Source of the DNA: Anniella stebbinsi
Taxonomy: Eukaryota; Chordata; Lepidosauria; Squamata; Anniellidae
DNA length: 64,000 nt
Reading direction: 5' to 3'
Assembly: GCA_029215795.1 (NCBI GenBank)
Contig: JARDYH010000002.1
Span: forward strand, 111,419,001-111,483,000
This document shows positions 55,419 to 64,000 of the stretch, piece by piece. The position numbers and the translations under genes were made by a program. The notes under the pieces are model-generated. The model saw nothing but the letters and a program-made list of their open reading frames with translations. It was not told the DNA's origin and ran no database searches. The stretch's first letter is position 1. Each line of letters begins with the position of its first letter.

Positions 55419-55909
55419 TGTCTGTCTGTCTGCACATAAAAATCAGACTTCAGAGGGCTTTGAAAGGGAGAGAAATTTTCTTATTGGTGAAATGGATTAG
55501 CCTTACAGAGAAAGAAAGAAATACCTTCGCATACAGGCCCAGCTCCAGGTTCTTTGTGGCCCTTGAGCAAGATATCCTTCATGGGGCCCCTCCCTCAGTG
55601 AGTCTACCTTCTCACTCCCAGTATCACCAGCTGCTTTTGCTCCTCACCCTCTTTCACATCATTGCTCCCACTTGCTTGCTTGCAGGCAGAAAGCCAGGGA
55701 GCAAGTAGGCAGTGGGTTCTTCTGCTCTCCCCTTCTCACCACCACCATTGTCTGGGCCAGTCCAAGAACAGGTTATAATGGTGAAGAGGAAGAGCAAGTA
55801 CAGGGGGATCTTATGGGTCCTGGTGGGGTGTGAGAACTCAGCAGGTGCCCAACCATGCCTACCTATGATGGTGACCCAGTTCATAAATGAAGCATCTTGG
55901 CAACAAAAC

Positions 55910-56229
55910 TAGGGTGACCATATGAAAAGGAGGACAGGGCTCCTATATCTTTAACAGTTGTATAGAAAAGGGAATTTCAGCAGGTGTCATTTGTATGCAT
56001 ACAGCCCATGGTGAAATTCTCTCTTCATCACAATAGTTAAATCTGCAGGAGCCCTGCCCTTTTTGTATTTGGTCACTCAGAGCAGGGCTCCTGCAGCATT
56101 AACTGTTGCGATGAAGAGGGAGTTTCACCATGGCCTGTATGCATGCAAATGACACCTGCTGAAATTCCCTTTTCTATACAGCTGTTGAAGCTATAGGAGC
56201 CCTGTCCTCCTTTTCATATGGTCACCCTA
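55910..56229. mobile_element. 320-bp hAT-type MITE (ggaggaca end type)
   Basis: Ends TAGGGTGACC / GGTCACCCTA and exact 8-bp target duplication AACAAAAC (55902-55909, 56230-56237). The body differs somewhat from the other copies (catacagcccatggtgaaat). Confidence 0.92.
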
Positions 56230-57724
56230 AACAAAACTAAATCCAGAGCAACTTCACCAATAACTGCATGTACTATTCTTATATACAGATGAGATTTTTA
56301 AAGTGTAACGTATGCATTAGGATTGCCTGCCATTTCCTGTAGAGAGGGTGCACACAATGGCAAAACCTAGTTTACTGCCATGTAATGTGGAGAAAGGCCA
56401 TTTGTGATTAAAATGGATGCAATACTTTGCTGAATTTCATAATGTTTGACCAGTGATCCCTCACCTCTCCAATGTTGGGGAGGGGAAGGTTTATAGGTGG
56501 AGTGGGGAAGGCTCTGGATCCCAAACTATGCCCTCCAACAGAGGAAATATTTAGACCAGCCTTGCAGCTGGTCTACGTGATTTCTCTCCCATTCCTTGCA
56601 AAGGTTCCTTGGGTGAGATGATGACCCTCAAACTGATCTTAAATCCATGTAATTTTAAAAAAACATGTATATCTTTTGATGGGGAAAAATACAAATTGCA
56701 AAACAGGCTGATTTATGTGCATGCTGCATGTCAACATTTTGTGTGGTGTAGAATAGTGAGCAGAATGTTCAACACAGACCGGTGATATGTAAGTCCCAAC
56801 CTCTGCTCATTGAATGGCCTTGGGCAAGTCACTGCCTTGCAACTTGATCTACTTCACAGATCCTGTTCAGACAACACGCTAAACCAAGATGGTTAAGCAT
56901 TTTAAGCTAAACATTATGGCTTAGCGTTTCATATGAATTATGACTTAGTGCATTGTGTGAACCACTCCTAAGCACGGCGCCTCCTTAACCACAGTTTAAA
57001 CACGCTTTCTAACCGTTTGCTGCAAAAGGGATAGCTGCCTAAACATGGCTTAGCATGTTGTCTGAACAAGCCACCTGAGTGATGAGGACAAAATGGGATA
57101 ACTTCATACATACCACTCTGACCTCTTTTGAGAATGAGTAGAATACAGATGTGATCAATCAATCAATACAGAAAATAAACCTGCACAACCATTGAGTATC
57201 AAAGCTAAATGCAGCCCACTACTTAGGAATGCTGACTGTCCATGGGCTTGATAATCACCCTGCCAGGCCATGATGCATTATCACTTTGGTTGATCATGGG
57301 TTATGCAACTATAAAAAAAGAATGTAATTAATATAATGGTTTTGTAATTGAACACTTTATTTTATTTACTGTACTTTTAAACTCCCTCAATAACTGAAAG
57401 TCTTTGTGCAATGCATAGTACATTAAAAGCATAAAATACAAACATTAAAACAAAGAATAAAAACAGCTCAGAATGAAAGCAAGATAAAGCCAGCAGCAAA
57501 GAATAAAACTGTTCCAGCACATAAAACCTAATTAAAACCGACAGCAGAATAAGCCATTTCCTAGTGGTTTATGAACTTCATGAAGGGATGGTTTGTGACA
57601 TTTCCCAGTGAGCTGGGAGTGAATCTCCAGTGGATGGTATGCGGGAACTGTGTGGTTACATTATCAACACTATAAGCAGTAGATGGGTCTGTGGCAATGT
57701 GACATGGAAACCAAGGCTCTGAAT
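56230..57724. other. Intergenic with a tgttcagac-family MITE
   Basis: The MITE at 56860-57071 has tcctgttcagacaacacgct and its mirror gcatgttgtctgaacaag. Just before it, 56775-56860 (ggccttgggcaagtcactg) looks like the body of an old SINE. No gene recognised. Confidence 0.55.
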
Positions 57725-58083
57725 AATGGCTGAAAGAGCTGGTATATTTGGAGAAGAGAAGATTAATGGGAGACGTGATCACTGTCTTCAAATATCTGAA
57801 GGGCAATTGCACGGAAGACGGAACAGACTTGGTCTCTGTTGCTCCAATGGGCAGGACTACAACTCACAGGTGGGAATGGCAAGGAAATGGACTTTGGCCA
57901 ATGGTGAGAGGCGTTTGGCAGTGAAACAGACTGCTACAGGAGATGGACGGGGCTCGCCTTCTCTGGAGATAGCTAAACAGAGGCTGGAGGCCACATGTCA
58001 GGGAAGCTGCCATTTTCTTGCACTGAGCAGCGGGTTGGACTAGTTGTCCCTAAGATCCCTTCCAACGATCTATGATTTTCTGG
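57725..58083 (+). mobile_element. CR1-type LINE 3' fragment
   Basis: Ends gggttggactagttgtccct, then cccttccaacgatctatgat, which is the characteristic CR1 3' end of birds and reptiles (ggttggactagatga..., ccttccaactctatgattct). The preceding text with tgtcttcaaatatctgaagg and gaggcgtttggcagtg also fits CR1. 5'-truncated. Confidence 0.75.
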
Positions 58084-59211
58084 TTTGACCAGTACAAGGC
58101 TTTTATTTTGCAATCAGCTGCTCCACTCACATAATTTTATGAGGGAGGGCGCCCTGACGATGTCTTCCACTTGCAATCCTCCTGACCTGCTTTGACTGCA
58201 GCAGTCTCTTGAGTGCAGGGCTGACACAGAAGCAATGCAATGAAGCCAGCAAACATTCAAGTGCACATGTCTCTATCCATTGGGGGGGGGGGGGTTCAAG
58301 CTTAAGACAGGTGTGATCCAAATAATAGGCAGAGGTCAAAACAAAGGCAACCAGTCAGAGATGTTATGCAGTCCAGAGGCAGAGTCAATAGTGAGTCCAA
58401 AGGTCAGTAAAATGGGGGATTGATCACAGGGCAAGGTCCAGGAGGCAGAGTACATAGCACAGGAACTGGAAGAATGGTGGCAGTACCTTATGGGGGGGGG
58501 GGTTGCCCTGGATCTCTGTGGTGTTACAAAGTAGCTCTCTTGTGAGTGAACAGTACTGACTCCATTTTGAGGCAGCCAAAAAGCCAAGGCGTCTTCATCC
58601 CCACCTTCAGCACAGATGGGAGGAAGACACTGGAATGGGTGTGAGAGCAATCATGAAAGACTAGATCAAACAATTCAGTTTCTAATAGACTTCCTAAAAT
58701 GCATTTCCCAAAGGCAAAGGTGGGGGGGGGTTAAATGGAGCAGAACAGGAATGCTGGATGGCAAGAGTGATATCTGGTAATGCACCTAGTCAATATGTTC
58801 CTATTGTTGAAATCTAGCCTGGACGCCTGTCTTTAAGACAGTCATTAATACGTAAGGTCATCATTTGTTAAAATAATAATTAGAACTTTTGTTTCTAGCA
58901 AGTCCAGCCATCACCTCCAAGCACCCTCTTGTGTTATGTGGGATGAAAAGCCAGCTCAGTCTTTCTCCCATAGCAAGTAGCACCATTTCCAGTGCCTATG
59001 AGCCATGTCTGGTTCATTGAAGTTGTGATGCCGCTGCCTTTCTGTGAACTGTATAAGAACCTTAAGGTTTTGAAAGTCCAAAGGCCCCCATCTTCCCAGA
59101 GGCAGGAGGGCATGGTGCTGAAATCACTGGGGGCCTTGCCACACTGCTGCTAAAATCACTGAGTCTCTCTTCCCAGAGGAAAGGCTCTAGGCTGAAATCA
59201 TTGAAAGACTA

Positions 59212-59311
<100 letters not shown>

Positions 59312-59526
59312 CCACTAGGCTCTTTGCTTGCCAGAGCAATATGCCATCAGTGGGTGCCTTGCCTCTCCTAGTCAAGGCTCCCTGATTTCCTCCTCCTTCA
59401 CTGAGACCAGGAGTTGCAACACTCGCCAGTTCCTGGCTGCAAGAAAGGGCTTCAGCCTAAGGAAAGATGTATTGCCTTTAGAGGTTCTTAATACATATTG
59501 TAGCCTCCACCCCCCCCCCTCTCTCT

Positions 59527-59529
<3 letters not shown>

Positions 59530-59572
<43 letters not shown>
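59530..59572. repeat. (GT)n microsatellite
   Basis: Uninterrupted GT run of about 43 bp, preceded by (CT)n. Confidence 0.95.
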
Positions 59573-59575
<3 letters not shown>

Positions 59576-60023
59576 CTTCAAGTCTCTTAGGCCTCCATTT
59601 GCTTGGCTAATTCCCCCAAAACTACCTTGTGCATTTGAATCTGTTTCAATATCAATAAATGTGCCATTGTGGCGGCGGCATCCTCTTCAATGGTGTATGA
59701 GTTGGATCTCTTTGGGTGAGAATCGCTTTCTTAGCTACAGACGCTCTATTGCTAATGTCTAACGTTTTCTTATAAGTGTGTGTGTAGGTCTTGTTAGAAC
59801 GTGTACAAGTTTGTACACAGGTCTGACTAGAGCACATCACGTAACTGTGGGCTCCAGCTCCTCCTCTGAGGAGGACTCCTCCAGTGGGGCCAGGACACCT
59901 CCTGTGTTTTCCAGTGGTTTCTTCTGCTTTTTCTTTCCACAAAAAAAAATCTGCTAAGGAGGCAAAAACGGAATAGCTGCGCAATATCTTTTGACTGGTA
60001 GCGCTAGGAGCCATCCATCTAGA

Positions 60024-60136
60024 ACAGGGCTGGGGAACCTGTGGCCCTTCAGATGTGGATGGGCTGCAACTCTCATGATCCCTCACCACTGACTATGCTG
60101 GCTAGGGCTGATGGGAGTTCCAGTCCCCATCTCTGG
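60024..60136. mobile_element. Short palindromic MITE
   Basis: acagggctggggaacctgtg, cccttcagatgtggatgggc, then gggctgatgggagttccagt and ccccatctctgg; family of 8467. Confidence 0.7.
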
Positions 60137-60366
60137 TCTAGTAGCACCCTGAAAGAACAGAAATCAATGGTGTGTTCCAATGTTCTTGGGATCACCAAAA
60201 GATGTTGCAAATTTATCTGAACTCCACTAGGTGTCCCCATTTTCTTTTCTAGCAGTCGCTGTGCAAAGCTTTCAGCTTATTTTAAAGTCCACTCACCTCC
60301 CTACCGCCACCACTACCAAAAGCTTACATGTTAATACATTTGTTAGGGTTTCTGGAGCAACAGGAC

Positions 60367-60686
60367 TAGAGTGACCAGATAAAATCCAGGTCAGGGCTCA
60401 TGTAACTTTAACAGTTGTAGAGAAAAGGGAATTTCAGCCAGTGTCATTTGTATGCAGTTAGTTCCTGGTGATATTCCCTCTTCATCACAACAGTTAAAGT
60501 TGCAGGGGCCCTGCCTTCTTTTGTATATGGTCACTCTAGTATAGTACCTGCACCTTTAACTGTTGTGATGAAGAGGGAATTTCACCAGGAACAAATTGCA
60601 TACAAATGACACTGGCTGAAATTCCCTTTTCTCTACAACTGTTAAAGTTACATGAGCCCTGACCTGGATTTTATCTGGTCAGCCTA
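60367..60686. mobile_element. 320-bp hAT-type MITE (atccaggtc end type)
   Basis: Ends TAGAGTGACC / GGTCAGCCTA and exact 8-bp target duplication AACAGGAC (60359-60366, 60687-60694). Confidence 0.92.
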
Positions 60687-60975
60687 AACAGGACGTTGGA
60701 TTGGTTTGGGGTGGGGGATTATGCTACAACATAGTGTGCACTGGAGAGAAGAAGGGAATGGGAGAAAACAGACAAACATGAGAGAGAAAAGAAGCAATAG
60801 GCAAGAAATATTTGTGCGAGGAAATAAGTAACGAGAGCAACACAGGACAAGACAGTTTGGAAATTGCTTGAGGGAGAGGTGCCTTGTGGGCCTGCAGCAG
60901 TTACAGCTGTTCAAATCCCTCCCTTACAAGCTGCATCCACCCTGGGGTGCTTCCAGATGGATGTCTCCTAGTGTT

Positions 60976-61325
60976 GTCTGTTCAGACAACACACTAAGTA
61001 AGCCATGGTTAGGCCAGCAAATGGTTAGTGAGTGTGTTTAAACCATGGTTATATAGCCGCCATCATTAGGAATGGTTCACACGACACACCAAGTCATGGT
61101 TCACACGACACGCTAAGCCATAATGTTTAGTTCAAAATGTTTAACCACAGTGGCTTAGCATGTCATCTGAACAGGGTCATTGTGTAGCTCAGCCTTCTCC
61201 AACCTGGTTCTCTCCAGGCGTTGTGAAGTTCAGTTCCCATCAACCCCAATTAACAAGGCCAATGGTTAGAAATACTGGGAGTCATCATACAAAACATGTG
61301 GAAGGCACAGGCTGAGGAAGGCTGG
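60976..61325. mobile_element. Two palindromic MITEs back to back
   Basis: 60976-61178 belongs to the tgttcagacaacac family (mirror tgtcatctgaacagg; inside is a tandem duplication of catggttcacacgacac). 61191-61325 belongs to the ccctccaga family (agccttctccaacctggttc to ggctgaggaaggctggtg). Confidence 0.7.
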
Positions 61326-62254
61326 TGCAGCTATTCCGTCTTTTCTTTCTGAACATTTTTGTGTGTGTAAAAGAAAAAAAGATGGAAGAAGTGGTCAGCA
61401 AACATGAAATGGTTCTAAGTGGAAGGCAATGTGGTCGTCTAGATCCTCTGTAAAAAGCCCGTGAATGAGGCAGGATGATTGCATGACAATAGCCTTGTCT
61501 GGAAGCACCCCAAATCTTCACCTCTATTAAAATGAGAGGAAGCAGTATTGACAGAGAGATGGGGAGCCTCATATATGGACGAGAACCAAAAGGTTCTGTA
61601 GGGGATACAAACCTTGGGCATGCCAGCTATTTTTGGATGGATGATGAATCTCAAGCAAAAGGGGTTCATGGGATTGCCTTGGTTGGCTGGAGACAGACAG
61701 GGCAGTTTTCTCTCCTTCATGGGAATGTTGCCCCAAACAGGAGTCATGTAACTCCTGCTTCAGAGAAGATGGCATCCCTCTTGGTTCATTGAGGCTTTCC
61801 ATCTCCATCCTTGCTCCAGCACACAAGTTCCAAGGAAAACCCAAGGTCTGTCTTCATGGCGCCGGGTTGGCGCCGCCTCCCTCCAAAACCCTGTGGTTTT
61901 CATCTCCTGGGGTGTTGTCAGGTAATCCCAACACCGAGGAGAGAGTGCAAGGTTTCTAGCGGCCATCCAGCTACAGGAGCTGCCCCTGCCGTCTTCCTGG
62001 TGGAAGGCGACCAATCACCCTGGATTGGCCCTGGAACGACGTCAGATGGCAGAAGAGCCACGCTGATATCGCTCCCATTGAAAAAGTCGGGGTAAATCCC
62101 CAACCTTTTCAATGTGAACCTTTTCAGGAAAGCCCCGCAGTGTCTGCAAAGCTGCACCTGCGTCATATAACTGATGCAGCACAGATCTGCAGCTACCACG
62201 GGGCTTTCTTCGCATGGACAGCCCCTGTGGGCTCTGCTACAAGGTTATCAGACT
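61326..62254. other. Intergenic, nothing firmly recognised
   Basis: Moderately GC-rich. A short inverted pair (aggaaagccccgc / cacggggctttctt) flanks 62127-62212. No coding gene recognised. Confidence 0.45.
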
Positions 62255-62460
62255 GACAAATCTGAACCCAGGGCCTTCCGCATGCCGAGCATACACTCTA
62301 CCACTGAGCTTCTTTACCATCCCCAGCATCTTCAATTTTAAAAAAAGTTCAGGTAAGAGCATATGTGATAGATCCTGGAGAGCTCCTTCTAATTAGAGAA
62401 GATAATACTGGGCTAGATGGACAAATAATTTGACCTAGAATAAGTCAGCTTCCTGTGTTT
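62255..62460. mobile_element. tRNA-derived SINE with inverted head
   Basis: 62262-62325 is, on the minus strand, a tRNA-like head (aagctcagtggtagagtgta for the A box and cctgggttcagat for the B box). From 62321 the SINE body continues on the plus strand (ccccagcatcttcaatttta, tcctggagagctccttct, actgggctagatggacaaat, ataagtcagcttcctgtgtt). Head and body are in opposite orientation. Confidence 0.65.
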
Positions 62461-62649
62461 ATAACGCTGACAGGAATCCTGGGGTTCTTTGGATCAGGTG
62501 ACCTAGGACTGAGAGAAACTACAGGCTTACAGTGTACGTTAGTTGGGATACTAATACTAATTTTTTTTATCAAAATAACAACACAGCTGCAAGGCTCAGG
62601 GAACACTGAATCATGACTCACTCTGCCTTGAGCATCTTGGCCCTATGAT

Positions 62650-62650
<1 letters not shown>

Positions 62651-62688
<38 letters not shown>
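62651..62688. repeat. (TA)n microsatellite at a LINE 3' tail
   Basis: TA run joined to tttattacatttgtataccg, the 3' end of the minus-strand LINE; probably arose by expansion of its A/T-rich tail. Confidence 0.9.
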
Positions 62689-62691
<3 letters not shown>

Positions 62692-64000
62692 TACATTTGT
62701 ATACCGCCCCATAGCCGAAGCTCTCTGGGCGGTTTACATAGGATTAAAAACAATTAAAAACAATATACAAAAATTAAAACAGCAAAAACATACAACATAC
62801 ACACAATCTGTACATTTAAAACCACTTGAACACTTCAAAAAAACTACAAAAACAAAACAAAACAACCCCAGGCTCCTCAGATATTGCCAAATGCCTGAGA
62901 GAAGAGGAAAGTCTTGACCTGGCGCCGAAAAGATAACAATGTTGGCGCCAGGCGGGCCTCGTCAGGGAGATCGTTCCACAATTGGGGAGCCACCACAGAG
63001 AAGGCCCTCTCTCTTGTTGCCGACCTCCGAGCTTCCCTCGGAGGAGGCACTCGGAGGAGGGCCTTAGATGTTGAACGTAGTGTTTGGGTAGGTTCATGTC
63101 GGGAAAGGCGTTCCATCAGGTATTGTGGTCCCAAGCCGTGTAAGGCTTTATAGGTTAAAACCAGCACCTTGAACCGGGCTCGGAAACATACAGGCAGCCA
63201 ATGCAAGCGGGCCAGAGTAGGTCTTATATGTTCGAACCTACTGGTTCCAGTTATCAATCTGGCCGCTGCATTTTGCACAAGCTGCAGCTTCCGGACCACC
63301 TTCAAAGGCAGCCCCACGTAGAGTGCATTGCAGTAATCTAACTTGGAGGTTACCAGAGCATGGACAACTGAAGCCAGGTTATCCCTGTCCAGATAGGGAC
63401 GTAGCTGGGCCACCAACCGAAGTTGGTAGAAGGCACTCCGTGCCACTGAGGCCACCTGCGCCTCAAGTGACAGAGATGGTTCTAGGAGAACCCCCAAGCT
63501 ACGAACCCGCTCCTTCAAGGGGAGTGCAACCCCATCCAGAACAGGTTGAACACCCTCCATCCGGTCAGCGGAACCACCCACCAACAGCGTCTCAGTCTTG
63601 TCTGGATTGAGTTTCAGTTTATTAGCCCTCATCCAGTCCATTGTCGCAGCCAGGCACTGGTTCAGCACATCCACAGCCTCACCTGATGAAGATGAAAAGG
63701 AGAAATAGAGCTGCGTGTCATCAGCGTACTGATGACAACGCACTCCAAAACTCCGGATGACTGCACTCAACGGTTTCATGTAGATATTGAACAGCATGGG
63801 GGACAAAACTGACCCCTGCGGAACCCCATACTGGAGAATCCACGGGGCCGAGCAATGTTCCCCAAGCACCACCTTCTGGAGCCGACCCCCCAAGTAGGAG
63901 CGGAACCACTGCAATGCAGTGCCTCCCACTCCCAACTCAGCCAGTCGTTCCAGAAGGATACCATGGTCGATGGTATCGAAAGCCGCTGAGAGATCAAGGA
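62680..64000 (-). mobile_element. L2-clade LINE, open at window edge
   Basis: Minus-strand LINE. Its 3' UTR runs from about 62876 down to 62690 (gcccagagagcttcggctat on the minus strand, then gggcggtatacaaatgtaat). The coding part fills the rest of the window and the element continues beyond 64000. Confidence 0.88.
62877..63998 (-). CDS. LINE reverse transcriptase, C-terminal part, intact frame to edge
   Basis: Reverse transcriptase of an L2-type non-LTR retrotransposon. The frame is open for 374 codons from the window edge to a stop at 62877. From the edge it reads [40 protein letters not shown], the catalytic YADD in [27 protein letters not shown], then the C-terminal domain [40 protein letters not shown] and [20 protein letters not shown], ending AFGNI. 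No frameshift or stop is seen, unlike all other LINE copies here. It is a mobile-element gene, partial at its 5' end because the window stops. Confidence 0.87.
   Translation of the reverse strand, partial: LDLSAAFDTIDHGILLERLAELGVGGTALQWFRSYLGGRLQKVVLGEHCSAPWILQYGVPQGSVLSPMLFNIYMKPLSAVIRSFGVRCHQYADDTQLYFSFSSSSGEAVDVLNQCLAATMDWMRANKLKLNPDKTETLLVGGSADRMEGVQPVLDGVALPLKERVRSLGVLLEPSLSLEAQVASVARSAFYQLRLVAQLRPYLDRDNLASVVHALVTSKLDYCNALYVGLPLKVVRKLQLVQNAAARLITGTSRFEHIRPTLARLHWLPVCFRARFKVLVLTYKALHGLGPQYLMERLSRHEPTQTLRSTSKALLRVPPPREARRSATRERAFSVVAPQLWNDLPDEARLAPTLLSFRRQVKTFLFSQAFGNI

Noticed and set aside
59328..59762. 144-codon frame with a Cys-Val repeat
   Set aside because: Passes through the (GT)n microsatellite; no support on either side.
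62262..62325. A functional tRNA gene on the minus strand
   Set aside because: A and B boxes are recognisable, but the acceptor stem does not pair and a SINE body adjoins it.

Overview
This window is nuclear DNA from a vertebrate, most probably a squamate reptile or a close sauropsid relative. The evidence is spliced genes with GT..AG introns, CpG-rich promoters, a THAP1 gene close to the mammalian one, and a mixed load of L2/CR1-type LINEs, tRNA-derived SINEs, many short palindromic DNA transposons and a DIRS retroelement. No operons, CRISPR arrays or prokaryotic signals are present. The species call is inference; no database was searched.

Region by region: 1-2035 is intergenic. 2036-7433 is a nearly full-length DIRS-type tyrosine-recombinase retrotransposon with inverted terminal repeats and an internal complementary region, but with broken reading frames. 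7.4-35.3 kb is gene-poor and holds many small elements: seven roughly 320-bp hAT-type MITEs occur across the window, a 1.6-kb GC-rich hAT-like element (12694-14304) sits inside an older MITE, and SINEs, L2 relics, microsatellites and a long foldback (29094-29225) are also present. 35599-36864 (minus strand) is an intronless JUN-family bZIP gene in a CpG island. 37.5-42.6 kb holds an unexplained GCGC-rich block and an L2 LINE with a frameshift. 43066-48897 (plus strand) is THAP1 in three coding exons. 53436-54776 (plus strand) is a large coding exon of an IQ-motif protein, possibly IQCN. 54.8-64 kb is again repeat-rich and ends in an L2 LINE on the minus strand that is open to the window edge.

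The three host genes are one AP-1 transcription factor, one zinc-finger regulator (THAP1) and one probable calmodulin-binding IQ protein. From memory, human JUND and IQCN are neighbours on 19p13.11, so an IQ gene near a JUN gene may reflect old synteny, while THAP1 lies elsewhere in human (8p11).

The most interesting item is the JUN-family gene. Its DNA-binding and zipper region is well kept, but the segment that should carry the JNK-phosphorylated Ser-Pro pairs is rewritten, the C-terminus is extended, and its diagnostic residues are a mosaic of JUN, JUNB and JUND. A TGACATCA octamer, the same as the autoregulatory site of c-JUN, lies upstream of it, and the same octamer recurs four times in the GC-rich hAT-like element at 13 kb.
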